From assembly GCA_024235175.1 (NCBI GenBank), contig JACKMX010000002.1, forward strand, positions 744,001 through 808,000: a DNA stretch of 64,000 nt, in the 5' to 3' direction. Below are positions 7,733-16,610 of the stretch, in pieces. The notes beneath the pieces are model-generated. The model worked only from the letters and a program-made list of their open reading frames with translations. It was not told the origin of the DNA and made no database searches. The translations under genes were made by a program, and so were the position numbers. This DNA comes from Chromatiaceae bacterium. GTDB lineage: Bacteria > Pseudomonadota > Gammaproteobacteria > Chromatiales > Chromatiaceae. Positions within the stretch are counted from its first letter, which is position 1; each line of letters starts with the position of its first letter.

Positions 7733-9127
7733 ATGGCACTTGACCAATCCAGTCGTTATTCCGACCTGAGTCTGAAGGAAGAAGAGCTGATCGCGGGCGG
7801 CAATCACGTCCTGGTGGCATATAAAATGAAACCCAAAGCGGGCACCGGGTATCTGGAGGGCGCGGCCCACTTCGCAGCCGAATCCTCCACCGGCACCAAT
7901 GTGGAGGTATCCACAACCGACGATTTCACCAAGGGCGTCGACGCACTGGTCTACTATATTGACGAAGCCAATGAGGATATGCGCATTGCCTATCCCATCG
8001 ATCTGTTCGATCGCAATATCACCGACGGCCGCATGATGATCGTCTCTTTCCTGACTTTGGTCATCGGCAACAATCAGGGCATGGGAGATATCGAATACGG
8101 CAAGATAGTCGACTTCTACATGCCACCGCGCGCTATACAGCTGTTCGATGGCCCGTCCAAGGATATCTCGGACATGTGGCGTGTGCTGGGTCGCCCCATT
8201 CAGAACGGCGGCTACATCGCCGGCACCATCATCAAGCCGAAACTGGGCCTGCGCCCCGAGCCATTCGCGGCGGCAGCCTATCAGTTCTGGCTGGGCGGCG
8301 ACTTTATCAAGAACGACGAGCCGCAGGGCAACCAGGTGTTCTGCCCGGCCAAAAAGGTCTATCCATTGGTTTACGACTCGATGAAGCGCGCCATGGACGA
8401 AACCGGCCAGGCCAAACTCTTCTCTGCCAACATCACCGCCGACGATCACTATGAAATGTGCGCCCGTGCGGACTTCATTCTTGAGACATTCGGCCCGGAT
8501 GCCGACAAGGTTGCCTTTCTGGTGGACGGTTTCGTCGGCGGTCCGGGCATGATCACCACCGCCCGCCGCCAGTATGCCAACCAGTACCTGCACTATCACC
8601 GCGCAGGTCACGGCATGATCACCTCGCCTTCGTCAAAGCGCGGCTACACCGCGTTTGTGCTGGCCAAAATCGCCCGTCTGCAGGGTGCTTCAGGTATTCA
8701 TGTGGGCACCATGGGTTACGGTAAGATGGAAGGCGAGGCGGATGACCGCAACATCGCTTACATGATCGAACGCGACAGCGCCGACGGCCCGGTCTACCAC
8801 CAGGAGTGGTTCGGTATGAAGCCCACCACTCCGATCATCTCCGGCGGCATGAATGCGCTGCGTCTGCCCGGTTTCTTCGAAAACCTGGGTCACGGCAACG
8901 TAATCAACACCTCCGGCGGAGGCTCTTACGGCCACATCGACAGCCCGGCTGCCGGTGCCATCTCGCTGCGTCAGGCGTACGAGTGCTGGCAGGCAGGTGC
9001 CGACCCGATCGAGTTCGCCAAGGAGCATAAAGAGTTCGCACGCGCATTCGAATCCTTTCCCGGTGATGCCGACAAGCTCTATCCCGGCTGGCGCGAAAAG
9101 CTCGGGGCAGCCGCAGCCCACAAGTAG
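7733..9127 (+). CDS. cbbM: Ribulose-bisphosphate carboxylase, form II
   Basis: A 464-residue form II RuBisCO that fixes CO2 onto ribulose-1,5-bisphosphate in the cytoplasm. No small-subunit gene is present, as expected for form II. Active-site landmarks are K168 in GTIIKPKLGL, and the carbamylated K193 with D195/E196 in GGDFIKNDEP. Loop-6 Lys lies in MGYGKMEGE, and phosphate-binding glycines in SGGMNALRLP and NTSGGG. Strong SD AAGGAG precedes the ATG. It leads the cbbM-cbbQ-cbbO unit, with cbbR divergent upstream. Form II enzymes have low CO2/O2 specificity, which fits a low-oxygen or high-CO2 habitat. Confidence 0.98.
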   Translation: MALDQSSRYSDLSLKEEELIAGGNHVLVAYKMKPKAGTGYLEGAAHFAAESSTGTNVEVSTTDDFTKGVDALVYYIDEANEDMRIAYPIDLFDRNITDGRMMIVSFLTLVIGNNQGMGDIEYGKIVDFYMPPRAIQLFDGPSKDISDMWRVLGRPIQNGGYIAGTIIKPKLGLRPEPFAAAAYQFWLGGDFIKNDEPQGNQVFCPAKKVYPLVYDSMKRAMDETGQAKLFSANITADDHYEMCARADFILETFGPDADKVAFLVDGFVGGPGMITTARRQYANQYLHYHRAGHGMITSPSSKRGYTAFVLAKIARLQGASGIHVGTMGYGKMEGEADDRNIAYMIERDSADGPVYHQEWFGMKPTTPIISGGMNALRLPGFFENLGHGNVINTSGGGSYGHIDSPAAGAISLRQAYECWQAGADPIEFAKEHKEFARAFESFPGDADKLYPGWREKLGAAAAHK

Positions 9128-9156
9128 TTGCGTACTTGTAGCAGAGCGGTAATCCA

Positions 9157-9189
9157 AGCCCCTGCCCGCCTGGCGGGGGCTTTTTTTTT
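9157..9189 (+). terminator. Rho-independent terminator after cbbM
   Basis: The GC-rich stem AGCCCCTGCC / GGCGGGGGC is followed directly by nine T residues. It lies 27 bases before cbbQ, so it likely acts as a partial terminator that keeps RuBisCO mRNA above activase mRNA. Confidence 0.9.
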
Positions 9190-9216
9190 CACAAAAATGA
9201 ATTTTCACGGGGTTCC

Positions 9217-10020
9217 ATGATCGATATTGACCAGTACCGCATTAAGCAAGAACCGTTTTACCAGGCCCAGGGAGCCGAGATCTCCCTCTACCAGGCCGCC
9301 TACGATGAACGCCTGCCGGTAATGATCAAAGGTCCCACCGGTTGCGGTAAATCCCGATTTATCGAGTATATGGCGTGGAAGCTCGAGCGGCCCTTGATCA
9401 CCGTCGCCTGCAACGAAGATATGACCGCATCCGATCTGATCGGGCGTTACCTGCTGGACAGCAACGGAACACGCTGGCTGGATGGTCCTCTCACCACGGC
9501 CACACGCATAGGTGCCATCTGCTATCTGGACGAAGTTGTCGAGGCACGCCAGGACACCACTGTGGTCATACACCCGCTGACCGATCACCGCCGCACCCTG
9601 CCGTTGGACAAGAAAGGTGAGATGGTGGCGGCACACCCTGACTTTCAGCTGGTGATCTCTTACAACCCCGGATACCAGTCGCTGATGAAAGACCTCAAGC
9701 AGTCGACCAAACAGCGCTTCTCAGCAATGAACTTCGACTATCCGGACGCCGCGCTGGAAGCGGAGATCGTGGCTAAAGAGACCGATACACCGCTGGATAT
9801 CGCCACCCAGCTGGTAAAGATCGGAAAAACCGCGCGCAACCTGAAAGGACATGGCCTGGACGAAGGGATCTCTACAAGGCTGCTGGTCTATGCGGCAAGA
9901 CTGATCAAGCGGGGTGTCGAGCCGCAAGCCGCCTGCCGGATGGCGCTGGTGGATCCGATCACTGACGACACGGATATACGCTCGACTCTGCACCACGCCA
10001 TTGACGCTGTCTTTGTCTGA
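9217..10020 (+). CDS. cbbQ: RuBisCO activase AAA+ subunit CbbQ
   Basis: A 267-residue MoxR-class AAA+ ATPase. Walker A is GPTGCGKS (39-46) and Walker B is AICYLDEVVEA (about 103-113); the sensor/arginine-finger region contains TKQRFSAMNFDYP. CbbQ hexamers with CbbO remodel RuBisCO inhibited by sugar phosphates. Placement between cbbM and cbbO indicates it serves the form II enzyme. A terminator-like hairpin lies just upstream, so expression may depend on read-through. Confidence 0.95.
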   Translation: MIDIDQYRIKQEPFYQAQGAEISLYQAAYDERLPVMIKGPTGCGKSRFIEYMAWKLERPLITVACNEDMTASDLIGRYLLDSNGTRWLDGPLTTATRIGAICYLDEVVEARQDTTVVIHPLTDHRRTLPLDKKGEMVAAHPDFQLVISYNPGYQSLMKDLKQSTKQRFSAMNFDYPDAALEAEIVAKETDTPLDIATQLVKIGKTARNLKGHGLDEGISTRLLVYAARLIKRGVEPQAACRMALVDPITDDTDIRSTLHHAIDAVFV

Positions 10021-10099
10021 AGAGTGGAATGGTGGATGTAAATGCAATGAAACGCGAGGAGATGGTACCTAAGCCTGATGGAATCAAGCGGGAAACGAG

Positions 10100-12352
10100 A
10101 TGAGTCTGAATGAGACGGATCTGCGCGGCTATCGCCGCCGGCTGACCTGTAATTTCGAGCAGATTGATCAGGTCTTCAGCGACTGCATAACAGAAGCAAC
10201 GGCAATACTCTCCCCCAACGGAGTCAAGGATTATCTGGACGGGGCCTCCCTGGTCTGTATGGTCGGGCGCGGCGTCGAACCGGTACTTTGCTACCTGGAA
10301 GAGATGCCGGATGTGGCCCGGAAGCTAGGCGAAGAGACGCTTACCCTGGTCGCTCAGACGGTGTGGAAAATCTCGCGCAGCCCTAACGGCAAGGCGATCC
10401 CGGTGTTCCTGCAGACGCTGGCCGAGGCGTCACGACGGCTGGGCAGCCGCGAGCTGTTGCAGCGCTATTGTGCAAAAGTGCTCGAAATAATGGAGCGTAC
10501 AAGCAGTTCCATCCACGGCAACCAATCGGCGACCATACCCAGCCCAAGTCTGGTCGAGCTGCTTGCGCGTGTTCCCGGCCTGTTGCGCGAACTCTCCTTC
10601 GAGGGCCTGAACAACTGGATCGAGTACGGCCTGAAACACTACTTGAAACACCCTGAACGGCAGCGTGACTATTTCCGCCTGCAATCCGCCGACAGCCGGG
10701 CGATTCTGCAGCGTGAGCGCCACGGTACGCTGTATGCCGATCATGAGCGTAAACTGGATCTCTACATGAAGGCGCTGTGGCACAGGAATGAGATGTTCGT
10801 GCCCTACTCCAACGCCTTCGATCAGCTGCGCAAACCTGTGCCCTACTATGACGACCGGGGCATCCGGGTGCCCGATGTCTACGACGACAAGGCGCGCATA
10901 TCCGGCATCAACCGCTACCGCGCGCTGTTGGCCCATGTTGCTGCACACAAACGCTGGACCAAGCCTATCATCGCCGACAACTACAGCCCTTTTCAGCGCG
11001 TCGCCATAGAAATGTTCGAAGACAGCCGGGTCGAGCACCTGGCCATGCAATCCTACCCGGGACTGCGCAGGCTGTGGACCGCACTGCATCCGGCACCGGG
11101 AGAGGAGGAGTGCGATCCGGACAAGGAGTCGTGCATCCGCCACCGGCTGGCAATGCTCTCATACGCTCTGCTCTGCCCTGATCATAATTACCGCAACGCC
11201 GATCTGCTGGAGTTTGTGGCACGTTTTCACCAGCTGATGCAACGGGATGGACATACCACCAAAGAGGTGGCGGACCTTGCTATCTCGTATATCGCCCGTA
11301 CCCGCCGTCAGTCTGATCTCTCGGCCAACATCTATTTTGCCGACACCGAAGTGAGCTATCGCGATGACAACCGTCATATGTGGCGCTTCATCGAGGAGGG
11401 CGATGAGGAGGAGATGTTCGAAGAGGAGCGCAAGGTGGAACAGGAGGATTCCGACCGGTTGCCGCCGCGTCACTATCCCGAATGGGAGTATAAAAGTAAA
11501 ACCTACCGCCCGGACTGGGTCAGCCTGTATGAGAGCCTGCACCCTTCGGGCGATGCGGCAATTATCGACAGGCTGCTGACCAAGCATCAAGCACTGGTGA
11601 AACAATTGAAACAGTTGCTGGATCTGTTGAAACCGCAGCAGTATGTACGTGTGCGTTACCAGGAAGAGGGCAGCGAGCTGGACCTGGATGTGGCTATCCG
11701 ATCCCTGATTGATCTCAAGGGAGGTGCGCAGCCAGATCCCCGCATCAACATGAGCCACCGCCACGACGGGCGTGATATTGCGGTAATGCTGCTGCTCGAT
11801 CTTTCGGAATCTCTCAACCATGTGCCCGACGGATGCAATCAGACGATACTTGAGCTGAGCCAGGAGGCAGTTGCGCTGCTGGGTTTTGCGATCGAACATC
11901 TTGGAGACGAATTCGCAATCGCCGGATTCTCCTCCAATACGCGCCATGAAGTACGTTATCAGCACATCAAGGGTTACAGCGAACACTGGGATGACCGGGT
12001 AAAGGCGCGGCTGGCAGCCATGCAGGCGGGCTACTCCACGCGCATGGGTGCTGCGATACGCCACGCCGCACACTATCTGGAAGCGCGCAAGGCGGACAAG
12101 AAACTGCTGCTAATACTGACCGATGGCGAGCCGCACGATATCGACGAGCAGGATGAGCGACTGCTGATTGAAGACACCCGTAAAGCAGTATTGGAACTCG
12201 ACCGCCAGGGTATCTACAGCTTCTGCGTGAACCTTGACCCACAAGCCGACGAGTATGTGCAGGATATCTTCGGTCAACGTTTCACGGTAATCGACCGGGT
12301 TGAGCGGCTGCCCCGGAAACTCCCCGAGCTGTTTCTCTCGCTCACACGATAG
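10100..12352 (+). CDS. cbbO: RuBisCO activase adaptor CbbO (VWA domain)
   Basis: A 750-residue partner of CbbQ. The first ~540 residues form the CbbO-specific helical region, including an acidic stretch around EEGDEEEMFEEERKVEQED. The C-terminal ~190 residues are a von Willebrand A domain with a MIDAS motif DLSES (about residue 566) and LLILTDGEPHDIDE. In characterised CbbQO systems the VWA domain contacts RuBisCO and couples CbbQ ATPase action to inhibitor release. It ends in a terminator that an inserted element has disrupted (12361-12845). Confidence 0.95.
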   Translation: MSLNETDLRGYRRRLTCNFEQIDQVFSDCITEATAILSPNGVKDYLDGASLVCMVGRGVEPVLCYLEEMPDVARKLGEETLTLVAQTVWKISRSPNGKAIPVFLQTLAEASRRLGSRELLQRYCAKVLEIMERTSSSIHGNQSATIPSPSLVELLARVPGLLRELSFEGLNNWIEYGLKHYLKHPERQRDYFRLQSADSRAILQRERHGTLYADHERKLDLYMKALWHRNEMFVPYSNAFDQLRKPVPYYDDRGIRVPDVYDDKARISGINRYRALLAHVAAHKRWTKPIIADNYSPFQRVAIEMFEDSRVEHLAMQSYPGLRRLWTALHPAPGEEECDPDKESCIRHRLAMLSYALLCPDHNYRNADLLEFVARFHQLMQRDGHTTKEVADLAISYIARTRRQSDLSANIYFADTEVSYRDDNRHMWRFIEEGDEEEMFEEERKVEQEDSDRLPPRHYPEWEYKSKTYRPDWVSLYESLHPSGDAAIIDRLLTKHQALVKQLKQLLDLLKPQQYVRVRYQEEGSELDLDVAIRSLIDLKGGAQPDPRINMSHRHDGRDIAVMLLLDLSESLNHVPDGCNQTILELSQEAVALLGFAIEHLGDEFAIAGFSSNTRHEVRYQHIKGYSEHWDDRVKARLAAMQAGYSTRMGAAIRHAAHYLEARKADKKLLLILTDGEPHDIDEQDERLLIEDTRKAVLELDRQGIYSFCVNLDPQADEYVQDIFGQRFTVIDRVERLPRKLPELFLSLTR

Positions 12353-12360
12353 AAATTGAA

Positions 12361-12845
12361 AAATTTGGGTTGGAGTGGATTCTTTTAAAAAATCTACTCC
12401 GACCCGAATGGCACTTAATTTAAGCCGATACGGGTTGTTTCTGAAGGAAACGTCAGTGGCAGGCGACCCACAGGGATGTGGGAAGGTAGAGCAATGCAGG
12501 AGCAATTGCCGAGATGCCACTGTCGAGCCTACGCCGCACATGGACGTGCAAGTGCCGCGTAAGGCAGGAGCCGATAGCGGCCATGGACGTATTTACGGCG
12601 TTTTCCGGAAGAAATGACCTGTGTCGGTAGGTCGACTGGTCGACGATTACCGTTAAGTAGTGTCCGTCCGGAAACGGCGGGCACTAGCTTGGCACCTGGA
12701 TGTGCCAACATTTTCAAAGACGATAAGTCTTTGAAAATGAAGAAACCGGGAAATCGCATTTTCCGGTTTCGTTCCAGAAACATCCCATGGATGGGTGTTT
12801 CTGGACGCTAACTAAGTAAGTGCCATTCTACTCCGACCCAAATTT
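12361..12845. terminator. Bidirectional hairpin terminator split by an insertion
   Basis: The arms AAATTTGGGTTGGAGT (12361-12376) and ACTCCGACCCAAATTT (12830-12845) match at 15 of 16 positions and would form one hairpin between the convergent cbbO and chemoreceptor genes. A 421-base element now separates them. The left side keeps a duplicated partial arm (ACTCCGACCCGAA), so a shorter hairpin remains possible. Confidence 0.65.
12406..12827. mobile_element. Non-coding palindromic element with 13-base flanking duplication
   Basis: Inverted ends AATGGCACTTA (12407-12417) and TAAGTGCCATT (12817-12827) are flanked on both sides by TCTACTCCGACCC, which looks like a target-site duplication. The interior is a run of small hairpins, several with ATGGACGT-like loops (GTGCAAG/CATGGACGT, GCCATGGACG). 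No plausible protein is encoded. It resembles non-coding repeat clusters common in marine gammaproteobacteria, but I cannot name the family. Confidence 0.65.
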
Positions 12846-12850
12846 TTTAT

Positions 12851-14530
12851 TCAGATCTTGAACTGCGCAAGCAAGCCCTGAATCTGCATGGCGAATCCGG
12901 CCAGTTCTTCGCTGGATCTGGCCGCTTTCTGGGCGCCGCCGGCCGTGCGCTTACTGACGTCATTGATATTGACCACACTGCGGTTTATCTCTTCGGTTAC
13001 CGCGGTCTGCTGCCGGGTTGCGCTGGCGATCTGCAGATTCTGATGCTTGATCGAGGTCACCACCTGCGAGATGGTATCCAGCGCCTTGCCTGCCATTGCG
13101 GCCTGCTCAACGGTGAGTCCCACCTGCTCCCGTCCAGCCTGCATTGCGCGTTCGGCTGCTTTGGTTCCCGCCTGCAGGCGTTCGATAATGCCCCGAATCT
13201 CCTCGGTCGATGACTGAGTACGATTAGCCAGCGTACGCACCTCGTCCGCAACCACTGCGAATCCCCGGCCCTGTTCACCCGCACGAGCGGCTTCAATGGC
13301 AGCGTTCAACGCCAGCAGATTGGTCTGTTCGGCAATCTCCCGAATTACCGCGATAACCTTGCCCACATCCTCACTGTCGGCTGAAAGTTTCTGAATCAAA
13401 CCGACCGACTCAATAACATTCCTGGAGAGAGACTCAACGGCAGCGACCGATCCGGCGACAACCGTTCTGCCATTTGATGCCTCCTGCTCTGCCTGCTGGG
13501 CAGATTCAGCCGCTTTGGCACCGCTCGCGGCAACCTCCTGGGCAGAACAGGACAACTGGTTCACTGCGGTGGCCACCTGATCCGTCTCGGTCTGCTGTTG
13601 CACCACGCCCTGATTTGTCTCATCGGCAATCTCCGCGGTATGGCTCACCACGCTGCTGAAATGACCCATGGTGTCAGCTATTTCCGAAACAATTCGATGG
13701 ATTTTCCCGACGAAACTGTTGAAGGCGATGGCCAGACTGGTCATCTCTCCGGTGCCTTGGCAATCGAGACGTTTGGTGAGATCCCCTTCACCAGCCGCAA
13801 TATTCTCCAGTGCCTCGATTGCACAGTTCAACGGCCTGGTGATGGCACGGGTTAACAGAATCACTCCGACCAGACAGATAATCACCGCACCGACCAAAAC
13901 CGCACCGATGGCATTACGGGACAGATATATCTGGCCGCTGAAATCCTCCGCCAGAGCCTGTATCTCCCGATTGGCTGAAACCACGTCTGTACTCAGCTCT
14001 TTGACTTTATTCAATTCACCGGAGAGCTGGTTGATATCCTGCACCTGCCCATCGATGCGCTGGGCGAACTGGCTCATTTTTCCGACAGTCGATTTCAGGC
14101 TCACCAGCGCTTCCCGGCGCATGATCTCTTCGATATTGCCCATTTCGCCGGTCAACTCCTCAAGACTGTCTCGAACATGCCATCCCTCGGGAAGATCCGC
14201 AGCCATCTCTCCGGCACCTTCGAGCAACTCCTGAAGTGCTGCGGAAACCTGCTGTATCTTTCTTTGTAATACCTTGACGTGCATATTGGTCTGATTGATA
14301 TCATCTACCAGAATCAGCATTCCGCTGGAAACATTCGAGAGCCGCTCGTCCGCGGCACTGATATTGGTTGCGGTGGAGAGCGAGTTGTCTACACCAGTGG
14401 TGGATTTCTGCACCACTGCCGAGAATCCTCCGGCCAGGTTGCCGAACGAATAGACCGCCATCGCCAGCACCGAACCAAGCAATAGACTGATGGTGGCGCC
14501 ACCGCCCAGTAGTTTCATACGAATAGTCAT
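12851..14530 (-). CDS. Methyl-accepting chemotaxis protein
   Basis: A 559-residue transmembrane chemoreceptor. TM1 is at about 8-30, a periplasmic helical sensor spans about 31-200, and TM2 is at about 203-225 (AVLVGAVIICLVGVILL). A HAMP domain and a cytoplasmic methylation/signalling domain follow. The hairpin tip carries the conserved EQTNLLALNAAIEAARAGEQ and FAVVADEVRTLA. It would signal through CheA/CheW. It lies 87 bases downstream of a secreted PilJ-domain gene on the same strand, so the two may work together. The ligand cannot be inferred. Confidence 0.93.
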   Translation of the reverse strand: MTIRMKLLGGGATISLLLGSVLAMAVYSFGNLAGGFSAVVQKSTTGVDNSLSTATNISAADERLSNVSSGMLILVDDINQTNMHVKVLQRKIQQVSAALQELLEGAGEMAADLPEGWHVRDSLEELTGEMGNIEEIMRREALVSLKSTVGKMSQFAQRIDGQVQDINQLSGELNKVKELSTDVVSANREIQALAEDFSGQIYLSRNAIGAVLVGAVIICLVGVILLTRAITRPLNCAIEALENIAAGEGDLTKRLDCQGTGEMTSLAIAFNSFVGKIHRIVSEIADTMGHFSSVVSHTAEIADETNQGVVQQQTETDQVATAVNQLSCSAQEVAASGAKAAESAQQAEQEASNGRTVVAGSVAAVESLSRNVIESVGLIQKLSADSEDVGKVIAVIREIAEQTNLLALNAAIEAARAGEQGRGFAVVADEVRTLANRTQSSTEEIRGIIERLQAGTKAAERAMQAGREQVGLTVEQAAMAGKALDTISQVVTSIKHQNLQIASATRQQTAVTEEINRSVVNINDVSKRTAGGAQKAARSSEELAGFAMQIQGLLAQFKI

Positions 14531-14617
14531 TATCTACACCCTATCCCCAACCGGTCTGTCCACACACTCTGTGACATGCTCGTAACCCGCCGGCCGAAGC
14601 CGCATTGAATAATGTGA

Positions 14618-15538
14618 CTATTTGGCCGCCTCTTTTTCATACATGCCGACCGCCTTGTTCATCTCTTTGAGGAGCGGCAGATTGCCGCTCGCCAGCAAAC
14701 TGATCTTATCTTTCGGAATGCTTGTGGTTTTATAGTCGGCGCCATACTCCACGATCGGTTTAAATTTTGCCCAGAGCCCGTTTACCACTTCCAACTGATC
14801 TCTGATCTCCTGTTGTTTCGTGCCCGGAAGCCCCAGGGTCTCATCCCCATCGAACAGACCCTTGAGCGTACGTTCGAACAGAGTGTAGGTTTCCAGCAGG
14901 CTGAGTTTGTTCTCCTCAGCATCGTGGCCATAAGCCACCAGCAGGAACTCCTTGCTCATTTTCTGGGTCAGCATGCGCTGCTTCCCGGAGAGGTTAATAG
15001 TGGCCGCCAGTCCGGGAGCGCTCTTCAAGCCACCCTTTTCGGCATCTTTCTCATACAGGCCCACAGCCTTGTTCATCTGTTTGAGCAATGGCAGATTATT
15101 TTTAGCGACAGCGGCTATCTGTTCACTGCTGACCGAACCGCTTTCGAGGATCGTTTTCACCACCGGATAGAAGTCGGCCCAGATAGCATCGATCTTATCC
15201 AGCTGACGCAGGATCCCGCTGTTGGTGGTAGGTGGAAGGCCCAGCTCGACACTGCCGTCACGCAGCCCCTTCAGGGTCTTGTCGAACAGATCGGATGTGC
15301 TCTTCAGATTGGCGAGGTTGGCAGTGCTCTCTTCCGCCAGTGCAATAAGCAGAATCTCCTTGCTCATCTTCTGGGTCAGCATACGCTGTTTCCCGGACAG
15401 GTTTAAAACCACGCCATATTCGGACGACGTTGGACCCTCTGATGCAACCGCCAATCGAGTGGGGCTCATTATCAGAACCGATACCGCCAGAATCAAACCG
15501 GCAACCCGGCATGGAACCATAAATTTATTGACCAGCAT
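14618..15538 (-). CDS. Secreted protein with two PilJ/NIT-like sensor domains
   Basis: About 306 residues from the ATG at 15538, chosen because AAGGAG lies nine bases upstream; a longer frame starts at 15613. A signal peptide is followed by two tandem repeats, each opening with NLSGKQRMLTQKMSKE. That signature belongs to the N-terminal domain of type IV pili chemotaxis transducers (PilJ) and NarX-like sensors. There is no TM2, HAMP or output domain, so it is a free-standing periplasmic sensor module. The downstream chemoreceptor is the obvious partner, by inference. Confidence 0.82.
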   Translation of the reverse strand: MLVNKFMVPCRVAGLILAVSVLIMSPTRLAVASEGPTSSEYGVVLNLSGKQRMLTQKMSKEILLIALAEESTANLANLKSTSDLFDKTLKGLRDGSVELGLPPTTNSGILRQLDKIDAIWADFYPVVKTILESGSVSSEQIAAVAKNNLPLLKQMNKAVGLYEKDAEKGGLKSAPGLAATINLSGKQRMLTQKMSKEFLLVAYGHDAEENKLSLLETYTLFERTLKGLFDGDETLGLPGTKQQEIRDQLEVVNGLWAKFKPIVEYGADYKTTSIPKDKISLLASGNLPLLKEMNKAVGMYEKEAAK

Positions 15539-15850
15539 GAATAAGATCTCCTTGATTTTCCCTACGACAGACGGCAGCTGTTTTTGAATAGTTGTTCTAA
15601 CCACCACTCTCAAGGTCGACCGGAGAGCGCCAATCTTTAGCGATTACTACGATTGTATCGATATGGCGGGAGGGTTGCCTTTTCTACAAAGGGCAGTGAT
15701 ATTGAATTGCCTTCTGTCGTTGAACGATCACGTCCGATAAACAGAAAACCACCGACCCGCTCTCGCCGGCAGTGGCAGGTTTGCAGAATTTTCGGCCGGA
15801 AAGTATGCCCGTTTATCTGGCTGGCGGCAGGCAGGGTAGGCCGTAGAAGC

Positions 15851-16159
15851 TCACAGCGAGAGGTAAATTCTGCCGCTCTTTACTCTGGTCTGAAATGTGC
15901 GGGCACAGTCGACATCAGATCCCAACACCTTCCCCGATGCCAGATCAATTTCCAGATTGTGGCATGGACAGGTGACCAGATTATCGTGTACGACGCCTTG
16001 GGAGAGCGGTCCATGCTTGTAGGGACAGGCATCCTCCACTGCAAACACCTCGTCACTGGCGGTACGGAACAGCGCCAGTTTATGGTAGCCGGTTTTGACA
16101 AGCCTCGCCTGAAGCCGGGGTATATCTTCAAGGCCAGCGACTTCGACCCAGTTTTTCAT
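15851..16159 (-). CDS. NirD-like Rieske-fold protein with altered first cluster motif
   Basis: A 102-residue homologue of the nitrite reductase small subunit. Compared with the complete NirD at 23855-24184 it aligns position for position (C45, C64, H67). The first motif, however, reads C-P-Y-K-H instead of C-P-H, so the usual Rieske ligand H47 is Tyr. H49 might substitute, or no cluster may be bound. There is no reductase gene beside it. It may be a stand-alone ferredoxin-like partner of an oxygenase or reductase elsewhere, or a decayed paralogue. Confidence 0.8.
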   Translation of the reverse strand: MKNWVEVAGLEDIPRLQARLVKTGYHKLALFRTASDEVFAVEDACPYKHGPLSQGVVHDNLVTCPCHNLEIDLASGKVLGSDVDCARTFQTRVKSGRIYLSL

Positions 16160-16610
16160 CTGATCTAATGCCTCTATCCCAGTCTGTTAAAGCGGTTCAT
16201 ACGGATGCGCACAGCAGCCGTACCGTGATGGGTAAAAATCAGATGACTGTTCATGCCTGCCTCGTCAACGTATAAACCTCAAACCGGCAATTTCGGCCGG
16301 GTTATCCCTGAGCTGAAGGCAAGTGACTTGCCAACTCAGGAGAACTTTGGAATAGGGTGCAGAGCCAAAATGACAACAGCATTTATTGGATCTGCCTGCG
16401 GCGGGAGCGCCGGAATGGACAATTGTTGCGCCGCAGCATTATTGTGCCGCAGGCTCCTGGTGAACGCAACTAAAATTTACTGATTACCTCAGAAAATCAA
16501 TTGTCCGCAAAACTGTGCACGGAGAATGATCCGACCTCTTGATGTTCAGCTGGTGTTCAGCAATCCCCTCCTACACTGGATTCAGCTGGAAACAACAGGA
16601 GGAAAAAACC
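16160..16610. promoter_or_regulatory. Gene-free region with a hairpin and a response-regulator-like promoter
   Basis: I find no gene in these 451 bases. At 16307-16340 there is a stem CCTGAG..GGCAAG-tga-CTTGCC..CTCAGG that could be a terminator or part of a small RNA. At 16543-16561 the direct repeat TGTTCAGC-N3-TGTTCAGC (11-base period) precedes a TACACT -10 (16572-16577). An OmpR-type response regulator would bind this layout, and it points at the His-rich gene. Confidence 0.5.

Noticed and set aside
12375..12811. Several 60-85 codon frames inside the element after cbbO
   Set aside because: They exist in overlapping frames across nested hairpins and lack ribosome-binding sites, so they are best read as by-products of repeat sequence.
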